Source: Eudromia elegans (Eukaryota > Chordata > Aves > Tinamiformes > Tinamidae). From it: a stretch of 64,000 bases of DNA. A model generated the notes under the pieces. That model was not told the DNA's origin, made no database searches, and saw only the letters and a list, made by a program, of their open reading frames with translations. Both the position numbers and the translations under genes were made by a program. The stretch is taken from positions 2,782,731 to 2,846,730 of the forward strand of contig PTEX01000016.1 of assembly GCA_003342815.1 (NCBI GenBank), written 5' to 3'. Positions 48,301-55,200 of this stretch are shown piece after piece (position 1 is the first letter of the stretch; every line of letters begins with the position of its first letter).

Positions 48301-51137
48301 AATTTCTTAGGCGTTATCTGCAAACCGTGTAGTTTGGTGGGACTACATCTTGTTCCTGCCCCTAGGTCAGTATGACAAGCTATATCCAACACAGGCTGAA
48401 GTAGAACATCAAATTTATCCTTCTGCCTTAGTCTGTTTGGCTGTGATGAAAACTGGTACTTTAAATCAATACAAAGGCCGAAAATATTAGTACAGTTCTT
48501 GGAATAAAAGTGTATAGATGAGCATTAGGTGGCAGTGTAATAACTGAAATCAACAATCCTCCAGCACAAGCAATAGGTTAACAAATACCAGACACGCATA
48601 AGAATCCCTTATTTAACAGGACAGAAACACCTATGTAGCACTTGCCTTAGAAAACGTGCACATCTGTTGATGTACATGATATACATACACATCAACAGAT
48701 GCATCTCCCTCACTTCATACACACACAACATCTCCCTGTCTCAGCCCTCATATGGCTAAGTCTGGGTGAGGGCAACCAAGGCCCGCTCAAAAGACCACAA
48801 GGGACATTTTCTTGCAACCTCTAAAAAATGGTTCAAACATATTGTTTGCATGTAACAACTTTGTTGTGAGCTGCATGCAGCCAGCCTGTTGGGCAGCTAT
48901 ACAAGACAACCTGAAAAGAGAGATAACGCTGACAATGATGGATAAGGTTGAAATACTCCTCTTTAAGGCCAAGCGTTCCTGAAAGCTGTTTTTTGGACAA
49001 AACTGAAAACCTGGAGCATCCTGTAAAATGTGGTCCCCTTCTGAAAAGCATTGTTTTAACCTGAAGGCTCATGGTCTTCTGCCAGGAGAGCCAGGTGGCA
49101 CAGACAGAATCAGGAAGGGAGGGAGTGCAGGCCAGGACTGAGCATCCTCAACCAGGTGTAAATCAGAACCCCAAGAAGGATGGGTAGAGGTTTTGTGCCC
49201 TGCTCAGCCACTCCTTCCCCTGTCTCCAGGCTGACAGTGACAACCATCTTGGTCTCCTCCCACAGGTGCGAGAAGTTGGTGGAGGAGTGCCAAGACAACC
49301 CATGCCAAAACGCAGGGCGCTGTGTGAGCGCCCAGGGCTCCATCCATTGCATCTGCCCGACAGATTACCAGGGGGACTACTGCACACAGCCCATCATCAC
49401 CCCTGCCATTGTGCCCACGCACTGGGCCATCGGCCCCGAGGAGATTGCAGAGATTGCAGCCAGCGTGTTGGGGGTGGCCATCCTGGCCGTGATTTTTGTA
49501 TTTGTCCGCAAGCGCTACTGCCAGAGGGCCAAGGCGCACAAGCCTGTGGCCCGGGAGGACCCAGACCTGCTCTCCAAGAGCGAGTTTTCCAAGAGCGTGG
49601 GTGTGGGCACCCAGGCTGCGCCACCCATCGAGCTCAACATCCTCAGCGACGTGGCGCACAACAACTTGGACCGGGCCACACCAGAGCAGCGCAAAGCCAC
49701 CAGCACTCCCGAGTTCGTCACCTTCAACTCGGCCAACGGCCCAAAGCACCGGGGCACCATTGTGTGCAGTGTGGCACCCAACTTGCCCCCCGCTGCTCCT
49801 CCCTCCAACTCTGACAACGAGTCCTTCATCAAGTGCACCTGGGCCAGGGAGGAAATGGGTTCGTAGCCACCTCTTCTTCCTGCACTTACAGTTTTCCTTT
49901 CACCTGTGGGTTTAGAGTTACAAATATAAGAGCCAAACAATGTAGGTTAAAACCAAGTCAAATGTGTGCAAACGTTGCCCAAGGCTTGCTGTGGTCTCTT
50001 CATTAGCTCTTCCCTCCCTGCTCACTAGTGCAACCTCATTTTCACCCTTAACTGCCTCAGTCCCCTACATAATCTGTAGGAGAATGCACAGCCTGCAGTT
50101 CCACACAGCCAGGGTCAAAATATACTATAAAAGATAACAGTGGAGCTACGAGGAAGAAATTAAGATCCTAACTGATTTTCAGTGAGGACTTTTGCATCAG
50201 TTGGCCATAGCCTGGATTGGGGCTCTTTCCCCATCCAGGAGCTTGCTGAAGCTCAGCAGCAAAAGAGAATGGTTAGAAGAAAGTTTAGAAGGAAAAGGGA
50301 GAGACCCAGTGGACTTCCTGCTCTGCTCCCACACCATCATCCAGGCTTTTGCCATCTCCTGCCATAGGAGTATTACCATTCCTGTCCTAGATTTGCACAG
50401 GCCTGAGCAGGGCCACATCCCTCATCTGTCTGCAGGAACCAGTCTTCTCAACCTCCCTCTTCCCTATCTCACCTCTTTTCCCTTCCTACTGCATGTCCTG
50501 CAGGGCTAGACTCACATGGAGGGACTGAGAGGGAGGACAAGAGGGGAGGGGGAATAACAGTTCACAGCAAGATCAGCTGCTAACGTGACTCTGTTTTATT
50601 CCAGTCTACCCAGCAGAAACAACCTATTGGCCACCTCGCTACCTGTCGTCAGACGTCCAGGAATATTCTCACTATGAGATCATTCAAGGCCCCCCTGCTT
50701 CCTCCTCCCACCCTCCTCTCCCTCCGCCACCCCCTCCACCAGCGGACACGGAGCCAGTTGCTCTTTACGGGGGCTTTCCCTTCCCACTTGACCAGAGCAA
50801 TAAGCGGGCTCCCATCCCACCCCGCTACAGCAACCAGAACCTGGAGGACTTCTTGCCGCTCGGCCCCGTGGAAATGGGAGCCTCCCAGTGCCAGAACGAA
50901 TACACGGCCATCAGCTACTACCCAGCCCAGCTGGTGCAGGGGGAAGGCGTCCCCTACCAGCCGGAGCCCGGGTACAAGCGGGTGAGCATGCGCCTGAGCG
51001 TGGCACAGCCCTCCTACGCGGACTGCGAGGTGGGCCACCAGCCCAGCATGCGAGCCCAGCCGCTCCCGCCCCCCAACTACGAGGGCTCCGACATGGTGGA
51101 GAGCGACTACGGGAGCTGCGAAGAGGTCATGTTTTAA
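9117..51137 (+). CDS. FAT2: FAT2, giant atypical cadherin (complete, 23 coding exons)
   Basis: FAT2 is a single-pass adhesion protein of cell-cell contacts, known from keratinocytes and cerebellar granule cells; its fly relative Fat2/Kugelei steers collective migration. Coding exons: 9117-12378, 12815-13129, 20121-20182, 20995-21306, 21990-22200, 24309-24448, 26140-26415, 26994-27204, 28214-32266, 34667-34863, 35436-35589, 36387-36620, 37302-37691, 38339-38553, 39096-39233, 39858-40001, 40662-40859, 41970-42777, 43144-43289, 45158-45599, 48094-48247, 49266-49858, 50605-51137. All junctions are GT-AG with matching phases; total 13,188 nt, 4,395 residues (human about 4,349). Order: signal peptide (about 1-24), 33-34 cadherin repeats to about residue 3600, Fat-type region, laminin-G (about 3775-3928), three EGF modules (about 3947-4060), membrane helix (about 4081-4101), cytoplasmic tail. 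The start ATG at 9117 sits in ACCATGG just after an acceptor; the upstream in-frame ATG at 9057 is intronic. Residue-level similarity to remembered human FAT2 is high throughout, so FAT1 or FAT3 is unlikely. Confidence 0.96.
12815..13129 (+). CDS. FAT2: FAT2 coding exon 2
   Basis: Residues 1088-1193: the end of cadherin repeat 10 (DTNDNPPQM junction) and the start of repeat 11. Acceptor TCTTCTAG, donor ACAG|GTAAGA, 315 nt, phase 1 to 1. Confidence 0.95.
13130..20120 (+). other. FAT2 intron 2 (7 kb, largest intron)
   Basis: No further cadherin coding exon is visible; exon 2 and exon 3 join cleanly in phase. The notable content is the foldback at 17015-17125. A small tandem GGCAATTAT pair is at about 19373. 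The rest is unremarkable, AT-leaning sequence. Confidence 0.8.
17015..17125 (+). ncRNA. Long imperfect hairpin, microRNA-precursor-like candidate
   Basis: The arm GCTTGCATGTAGACAGG (17045-17061) faces CCTGTCTGCATGCAAGC (17082-17098): 17 consecutive pairs with one T:G wobble. After a one-base bulge the stem continues as CACA/TGTG (17063-17066 with 17078-17081), closing an 11-base loop (17067-17077). Below an internal loop, AAACGATC (17027-17034) pairs perfectly with GATCGTTT (17108-17115), and GCAGG (17015-17019) with CCTGC (17121-17125). A duplex of about 21 pairs, a small loop and a lower stem is the shape of a pre-miRNA, here in sense orientation inside a FAT2 intron. It could instead be a small inverted-repeat element. 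No known microRNA is recognised. Confidence 0.35.
20121..20182 (+). CDS. FAT2: FAT2 coding exon 3 (62 nt)
   Basis: Residues 1193-1213. The smallest coding exon, lying between a 7-kb and a 0.8-kb intron. It encodes the [20 protein letters not shown] segment of cadherin repeat 11. Acceptor CTCTTGGCAG, donor CTAGAG|GTGGGT. Phase 1 in, phase 0 out, which fits both neighbours exactly. Confidence 0.93.
20995..21306 (+). CDS. FAT2: FAT2 coding exon 4
   Basis: Residues 1214-1317: the end of repeat 11 ([10 protein letters not shown]) and most of repeat 12, including an acidic EEEEE run. Acceptor TTGCTGGCAG, donor CTCACG|GTGAGA, 312 nt. Confidence 0.95.
21990..22200 (+). CDS. FAT2: FAT2 coding exon 5
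   Basis: Residues 1318-1388: the end of repeat 12 and the start of repeat 13, with [16 protein letters not shown], nearly identical to remembered human FAT2. Acceptor TTTCTCGGCAG, donor TCACAG|GTGAGA, phase 0 to 1. Confidence 0.95.
23103..23125. repeat. Short GC-rich inverted repeat
   Basis: GGAGGCCC (23103-23110) and GGGCCTCC (23118-23125) are perfect reverse complements around a 7-base loop. Function unknown; possibly chance. Confidence 0.6.
23853..23945. repeat. Pyrimidine-rich tract
   Basis: About 90 bases are almost entirely C and T in stretches such as CTTCTTTTTCTCCCCCCATC. It lies well upstream of the exon 6 acceptor. Confidence 0.6.
24309..24448 (+). CDS. FAT2: FAT2 coding exon 6
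   Basis: Residues 1388-1434: the second half of cadherin repeat 13 ([20 protein letters not shown]). Acceptor CTTATCACAG, donor ACCCAG|GTAATG, 140 nt. Confidence 0.95.
24449..26139 (+). other. FAT2 intron 6
   Basis: I see no exon, repeat family or hairpin in this 1.7-kb intron. Confidence 0.7.
26140..26415 (+). CDS. FAT2: FAT2 coding exon 7
   Basis: Residues 1435-1526: the end of repeat 13 (DINQHRPQF) and nearly all of repeat 14. Acceptor TCCCCATCAG, donor GTGATG|GTGAGT, phase 0 to 0. Confidence 0.95.
26648..26773 (+). repeat. Ancient interspersed repeat fragment, probably CR1-related
   Basis: The pattern 'acataggagcataagaata', then 'cctagtatcttgtct', 'cagcccacaacaggt' and 'agggaagaatgtaagaacaa' follows, in order and spacing, a widespread archosaur/turtle repeat that I associate with CR1-clade elements. 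The copy is strongly diverged, so it is old. The family name is from memory. Confidence 0.5.
26994..27204 (+). CDS. FAT2: FAT2 coding exon 8
   Basis: Residues 1527-1597: the start of repeat 15 ([19 protein letters not shown]). Acceptor TCTGCCCTTCAG, donor GGCAG|GTGAGA, phase 0 to 1. Confidence 0.95.
27205..28213 (+). other. FAT2 intron 8
   Basis: AT-rich 1-kb intron with no recognisable exon or repeat. Confidence 0.7.
28214..32266 (+). CDS. FAT2: FAT2 coding exon 9 (giant 4,053-nt exon)
   Basis: Residues 1597-2948: the end of repeat 15 through the start of about repeat 28, roughly twelve full cadherin repeats in one exon. Calcium-binding linkers such as [18 protein letters not shown] and DENDNPPQF recur about every 105 residues. 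The human gene also has one very large exon here. Acceptor CTTACTGCAG, donor AACTG|GTAAGT, phase 1 to 1. Confidence 0.96.
32267..34666 (+). other. FAT2 intron 9
   Basis: AT-rich 2.4-kb intron. It contains a T12 run (32593-32604), an A9 run near 33352, and alternating AT/GT sequence around 32636-32690. The open frame of exon 9 reads on into the intron to 32418, but the donor AACTG|GTAAGT and the phase match to exon 10 show this is not coding. Confidence 0.75.
34667..34863 (+). CDS. FAT2: FAT2 coding exon 10
   Basis: Residues 2948-3013: most of repeat 28, ending [11 protein letters not shown]. Acceptor CCTTCTAG, donor TCAG|GTAAGA, phase 1 to 0. Confidence 0.94.
35436..35589 (+). CDS. FAT2: FAT2 coding exon 11
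   Basis: Residues 3014-3065: the first half of repeat 29 ([29 protein letters not shown]). Acceptor GTTTGTCAG, donor ACAG|GTGAGA. Confidence 0.94.
36387..36620 (+). CDS. FAT2: FAT2 coding exon 12
   Basis: Residues 3065-3143: the end of repeat 29 ([16 protein letters not shown]) and the start of repeat 30 ([15 protein letters not shown]). Acceptor TTCCCATAG, donor GAAG|GTGAGT. Confidence 0.94.
37302..37691 (+). CDS. FAT2: FAT2 coding exon 13
   Basis: Residues 3143-3273: the end of repeat 30 and the start of repeat 31. The linker reads DLNEYLPVF rather than DxNDNxP, an atypical calcium site also seen in remembered human FAT2 (LEDYLPVF). Acceptor TCTTTTCAG, donor ACACAG|GTAAGA. Confidence 0.94.
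38297..38319. repeat. T-rich tract before exon 14 acceptor
   Basis: A run of T with two G interruptions ends 20 bases before the exon 14 acceptor; it probably acts as an extended polypyrimidine tract. Confidence 0.7.
38339..38553 (+). CDS. FAT2: FAT2 coding exon 14
   Basis: Residues 3273-3344: the end of repeat 31 and the start of repeat 32 (DINDHAPEF). The acceptor CCAATGCAG lies 20 bases after a T-rich tract; donor CTCACG|GTATGA. Confidence 0.94.
39096..39233 (+). CDS. FAT2: FAT2 coding exon 15
   Basis: Residues 3345-3390: the middle of repeat 32, ending HLDREE. Acceptor CTTCTAATAG, donor GAGGAG|GTAAGT, phase 0 to 0. Confidence 0.94.
39858..40001 (+). CDS. FAT2: FAT2 coding exon 16
   Basis: Residues 3391-3438: the end of repeat 32 ([15 protein letters not shown]) and the start of repeat 33. 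Acceptor AACTCTTCAG, donor GTACAG|GTAAGC. Confidence 0.94.
40662..40859 (+). CDS. FAT2: FAT2 coding exon 17
   Basis: Residues 3439-3504: most of repeat 33 ([12 protein letters not shown]). Acceptor CCTCATTTCAG, donor GTCCAG|GTATAG, phase 0 to 0. Confidence 0.94.
40860..41969 (+). other. FAT2 intron 17
   Basis: No exon seen. It contains a perfect hairpin at 41144-41164 and a short ATATATAT run near 41429. Confidence 0.7.
41144..41164. repeat. Perfect 9-bp hairpin with triloop
   Basis: CTATCAACT and AGTTGATAG are perfect reverse complements around TTC. Short enough to be chance. Confidence 0.6.
41970..42777 (+). CDS. FAT2: FAT2 coding exon 18
   Basis: Residues 3505-3774: the end of repeat 33, a last divergent cadherin-like repeat ([28 protein letters not shown]), then a roughly 130-residue Fat-family region without cadherin motifs that leads to the laminin-G domain. 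A cysteine cluster ([11 protein letters not shown], later CSC) is present. Acceptor CCTTGACAG, donor CAATG|GTAAAG, phase 1 out. Confidence 0.95.
43144..43289 (+). CDS. FAT2: FAT2 coding exon 19
   Basis: Residues 3774-3822: the first third of the laminin-G domain ([20 protein letters not shown]). Acceptor CTGCTTCCAG, donor TTGGAG|GTACAT. Confidence 0.94.
43290..45157 (+). other. FAT2 intron 19
   Basis: 1.9-kb intron splitting the laminin-G domain. I see nothing beyond unique sequence; a 167-codon minus-strand open frame at 44605-45108 has no recognisable protein features. Confidence 0.7.
45158..45599 (+). CDS. FAT2: FAT2 coding exon 20
   Basis: Residues 3823-3970: the remainder of laminin-G ([36 protein letters not shown]) and the first half of EGF 1 ([12 protein letters not shown]). 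Acceptor TGTTTTGCAG, donor GGAGGTG|GTGAGT, phase 1 out. Confidence 0.95.
45600..48093 (+). other. FAT2 intron 20
   Basis: 2.5-kb intron splitting EGF 1. No exon, repeat family or structured element recognised. Confidence 0.7.
48094..48247 (+). CDS. FAT2: FAT2 coding exon 21
   Basis: Residues 3970-4021: the end of EGF 1 ([12 protein letters not shown]) and nearly all of EGF 2 ([12 protein letters not shown] ... [11 protein letters not shown]). Acceptor CATCCTCTCCAG, donor GAAAG|GTAAGA, phase 2 out. Confidence 0.94.
48248..49265 (+). other. FAT2 intron 21
   Basis: 1-kb intron. It contains the 13-bp inverted repeat at 48661-48701 and short CA runs after it. Confidence 0.7.
48661..48701. repeat. 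13-bp perfect inverted repeat
   Basis: CATCTGTTGATGT (48661-48673) and ACATCAACAGATG (48689-48701) are exact reverse complements separated by 15 AT-rich bases. No transposon features are seen beside it. Confidence 0.75.
49266..49858 (+). CDS. FAT2: FAT2 coding exon 22 (EGF 3, membrane helix)
   Basis: Residues 4021-4219. It completes EGF 2, encodes a full six-cysteine third EGF module (49288-49383), the membrane helix (about residues 4081-4101, [20 protein letters not shown]), a basic stop-transfer RKR, and the first part of the tail ([29 protein letters not shown]). The exon is GC-rich. The donor ATGG|GTTCGT is weak, and an in-frame TAG follows at 49864; phase continuity with exon 23 (V-Y-P) fixes the splice. 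Confidence 0.93.
50605..51137 (+). CDS. FAT2: FAT2 coding exon 23 (terminal, cytoplasmic tail)
   Basis: Residues 4219-4395. Tail landmarks are a leucine followed by seven prolines (EVH1/SH3-type ligand), [39 protein letters not shown], and the end [16 protein letters not shown], then TAA at 51135. These blocks match remembered human FAT2. Acceptor GTTTTATTCCAG. Confidence 0.95.
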
Positions 51138-51771
51138 TGGGGACTCCTTCTGGAGGCAAGAAGGGAAGCGCGTCTCCCCACGGAACGGCGCACAGGGGCT
51201 AGCACGTGCCACCACGGGGAGGTTCGTGTGCCCCCTGCCCCGGCTCACGGCATCCCTGTCCCCAGCCTGCACAGTGGGTTGTAACCTGCCCTCGATCTTT
51301 GCCTTCCACTGCCCTCCGTGGCGTTTCACTGCTAACAGGGCAAATGCTCCAACCACTGCCAGGACATGGAGAATACGCTGCAGACTAGCTCATCCTCCTT
51401 GCCAAGCTGGTGATGCTCCGATGCGGAGCAGGACCTGGACAGGCCGCCTCTTCCCACCGCAGAGTCATCCATTGAGGCTCTCGGGAGGAGGAACAGAAGG
51501 CGAACATCGCAGGAGGGGCATGGGCTGTGGTGAAGAAGGTACAGGCGAACTAGGGCTGTACAGACCAAGAGTCCCCAGGCTGGGGTAGCGGGGACTCCCT
51601 AGTCTCCTGTGCCAAGGCTTGGGCTAATGATTTGCCAGGTGGAACAGTTTGGGTGACACAAACTCGCTTCCTTGTTTGTTCCCTTTGAGTGTAAGACAAG
51701 GGAGAGAGAAGAAGCAGAAGAGCAGTTGGCCCCATCAGCACGTCCCTCGCTCGGACGAAAGCCGCACAGGA

Positions 51772-51785
51772 AATAAATAATTAAA
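51772..51785 (+). terminator. Proximal poly(A) signals of FAT2
   Basis: AATAAA at 51772-51777 and ATTAAA at 51780-51785 lie 635 bases after the stop codon. They could give a shorter transcript. Confidence 0.5.
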
Positions 51786-52181
51786 AGTCATTTCTACAGA
51801 GCAACCAAGCACCAGACCCAGGACACAAGGACATTCCCGTGGCTTTCTGGCTTTCCTGGTCCCAAGCTGAATGCCACTGGTACGTGCCACTGACCTGGGG
51901 CTTTGTGGGTCCCCAAGGCACGGCCAGAGCGTGCCAAAAGGGCTGCGGATCCCGCTGCTGGCTACAGCAAGGAACGGCAGGCGCACAAGGACGAGCCCTG
52001 GGCAGAGGGCACGGAGCAGAACAAGGGCCAGCAGCGCGTCCTCCGCGAGATGCGCGGCAAGGTTAACCAGTGTGACTTTGACCCGTTTTCCTGTGCTTGG
52101 GAACGTGTTGTTTCCTTGTGAGAGATTTTCTTTATGGTTTTTTTTTATTATTATGTTTTGGTTGGATGATTTTTGAAAAGT

Positions 52182-52187
52182 AATAAA
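52182..52187 (+). terminator. Distal poly(A) signal of FAT2
   Basis: AATAAA followed at once by a U-rich downstream element (GAGGTTTTTTTATTATT), with a matching T-rich/ATT element upstream (about 52137-52155). This is the best candidate for the main transcript end. Confidence 0.7.
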
Positions 52188-52205
52188 GAGGTTTTTTTAT
52201 TATTA

Positions 52206-55200
52206 TTATGCTTGTAATTCTCCAATTCCCTGGTAAGCAAAGAGCAGCGCCTCACCTCAGACACAGGCACACTGAGGCCTCCAGACGAGTCGGGCACCGA
52301 GGAGCACCAGCCTCGCACTGCGGGGAGCCGAGTCCATCCCTGCAGCATTCCCCTCCCCAGCCCCGCACACCCTGCAGAAGCAGAGATCTCCCACTTCCAA
52401 AAGCCAGACCGCAGCCCCAACAAGACAACAACACAGAAACACCAAGAATAAACATGCCGAGGGTCCCACGGCAGCCATGGGGCCTGATACCCCTCATGGA
52501 GGCTCCTCGTGCCTCCCATCTTTCCATGCTCTTTCAGCAGGAGCCTCTCGCACTCCATACATCCACACTGCCATTACTCCGGTCATGCCAGGTACCCCCA
52601 GATACTTCCTGAGCTGCAAAGCTTTACTGTGCTGGAGGCAGAAGCAGAGGGGAATTTTGCTCATCCTTTGATTTCTGGCTTTCCAATGAAAGCAATACCA
52701 CCCAGGAGACTGCTTTTTGACTTTTGCTTTTTAAAAATAAAAATAATTTTTAAAAAAAGAGAAAAATAGAGATTGAGAGCTCATACTGGCTTCAGCCGGG
52801 ATTGTAAGCCCTTTTTCCTGCTTTTTATTAAAAAAAAGACACACCAAATGCAAAAGATTGCCATTTCAGATTTAGCAGAGAGAAGGCAGCACCCAGTTCC
52901 TCAGCCCTCTTCCCCAGTGGATGTGAAACCTCCCTTGATTTCTCAGTACAGTCACCATAAAACCTACAACACTTCCATGCAAACTTAACCCTCAGACACC
53001 ACACCCTGTTCAATGAACGGGTTGGAATTGCTATGGTCCAAGGACTTTTTGTTTCACTGATGTGAACTTTGCTAAGCCTCTCATCTCTGCCAAGGACGGC
53101 TGTGATGCCAGTTGGACCAGTATCCCAGTTTCCCTCTCTAGAGTCCCCTATATTTGCTGCAGAATACCAGAGACACAGGAGCTTTGCTTCTTGTGCTCAT
53201 TTTCCTTTTTTTTGATTAAAGAATTTAATCACCCACTTTGCTCCTGCCTGTCCACCCATACTGCCTTCTTTCAGCCTAGTATATACCATAAAACCACATA
53301 CAGGAACAGTAGAAATATTCCATGTTGATAGTGACTCCACTTCCCTGATACAAGACCTGGAAGTTCAGCTAGGGAGGGTCATTCACCTCCTGGCTAGGAC
53401 ATAACTCTCCTAGACATCATAAAAATAATTCTACCTTCTATTTATTACTGTTAAAACACCCCCTGCCTCCAAACCTCTCACCTGCCCTAGAAATAAGTCC
53501 GCTCTCAACTTCACAGGCCTTCAGTGGTTGGTGCAACTACTCAGAGAAACATGGGGTGGGGAGGCGCAGGCAGGATACTAAGAACAGTTTTTTCAATTCT
53601 GAGAGCTGCTTCAAGTTTTGCTACCCTATGACCCCGAAACCCTTCACAAACGGGGCACCCCAACGGATCCAGAAACGCAGCCAGCTCCAGGCAGGGGCAG
53701 CACCAGCAGCGCAAGCAGGGAAATGCATTGCACACAAGGGAAGCACTCCAGAACACTGACTGACCACACAACGTTTACACTGCCCAGCACCCCAGGCCAC
53801 AAACCCCATTCCGTCCACAGGCTCGCTCTGCTCCCACCAGCGCTCCCGTTTTGTTCCTACCTGCCCATGTTGAAGACCACTCAGCACATAGAGATGCTGG
53901 GAAGAGGAAGGGACTCCCTTCTCCATCTTGCCCAAATAAACTCCTGGCCATGGCACGAGCAGCACCTGGGTCAGCCAGGCCTCCAACCAGCAGCCTCGCT
54001 ACCCCATCACAGCTGGAGCTAATTCCAGATTGAGCAGGGTGGGAATACTTTGCTGTAGAGCAGCTAGGCCTTCCTTGTCCCTTGCAAAGAGGGCCTGGCT
54101 TACCTCCTCCTGGTCACCTTATGAGCTCTGGGGCTCCTTTGTTTGCTTTTAACATACAAAAGTGGGGTTTATTAAAGCTTCAGCCCTGGAAGCAGTCAGA
54201 TCCCAAAGCAGACTCAGCCCCTCGTGCACAGTGGCTTGCAAGACCAGCAGACTGGGCCCTCCTGATGCAGAGAGAAGGAGTCTCTGGTGGCCGTAGCCTC
54301 CAGCCCGTCTCCTCCACAGTTTTTGCCTTCGCTCCCTAGCCCATCAGCAGTCATCCCTACGCCAAGCCAAGCGTGGGCGGTGGGGGAAGGGAAGGTGCAG
54401 GGCAGAGGAGAGCCCCTCCGTGCCCCTCCGCCTCTTGGATAAGTCAGCCATGGGCACAGGCACCCTCAGCAAGGGTATTTCACCGGGGGTCTGCAGCCCT
54501 TTAGCATTCAAGCCGCGGGGCCCAGAGCTGCTGCGTTCTCTGGAGGTCGTTGTCTCCAAGGGAGCAGCCCTGGAGCCCTGGCAGCCCCACAGGGGTAGAG
54601 GGGGCCCTGGGGATGCCCTCGCGCACGGCAGAGCAAACCCGCTGCCCTGCTCTGCATGCTGGAGGTCGCCGGGCGCTGCTCCCCTCTTCGGTGCCTTGGC
54701 TGCATTTGCAGTAGGCACAAGATGAAAGATGTTTGAATGTTTCCCCAAAACCCAGCGAGAGGTGAACGCTGCTGCTGGAGTTCGTTCCTCAGCAATCTTC
54801 TTTCCCACCCTAACCAGGGCTCCTGGCTCCAGCAGCTTTAATTCACCCTAGTCAGAAGTACCCCGGATGCTGCTGCTCCCCTAGAGTTGATGTGGTCTCA
54901 GATCCCCCTCCAGACACCCCAATCTTTGTACTTTAGGGGACCTTTTCCATTAGGGAGCCACAACTTCAAAAAGGGCAACTTTTTTAGCATTCATTTCCCA
55001 AACGTTCCTACTAAAGTCATGCCACAGAAGCATGAACTACTCAGTGCTGTGGGGAGAATCCCAACCACCATGAGGCTCATACAGCACCCAGACATCCTGT
55101 CGGAGCACAGGGCCAGCTCTCAGCTCCTCTGATCCATTGGGCGGATCAACAACTACGCGGTCACTGCATTACAACCGTCCGCACGTGCCCCATCAACAGC

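Larger units (their letters stand above)
51138..52205 (+). other. FAT2: FAT2 3' UTR (inferred extent)
   Basis: It runs from the TAA at 51135-51137 to the strong poly(A) signal at 52182. The first 900 bases are GC-rich and the last 140 AT-rich. Open frames here (for example 51903-52121) have no recognisable features and are taken as chance. Confidence 0.65.

Noticed and set aside
49204-49749. 181-codon minus-strand frame opposite exon 22
   Set aside because: Shadow of the GC-rich FAT2 coding exon.
50649-51356. 235-codon minus-strand frame opposite the last FAT2 exon
   Set aside because: Shadow frame caused by GC-rich third positions of FAT2; no independent support.
51903-52121. 72-codon frame in the FAT2 3' UTR
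   Set aside because: No family resemblance, and it lies beyond the FAT2 stop codon that ends in the expected EEVMF.
54344-54808. 154-codon minus-strand frame in the intergenic CpG-rich block
   Set aside because: Low-information composition (P, A, R, G rich), no recognised domain, no splice or promoter support.
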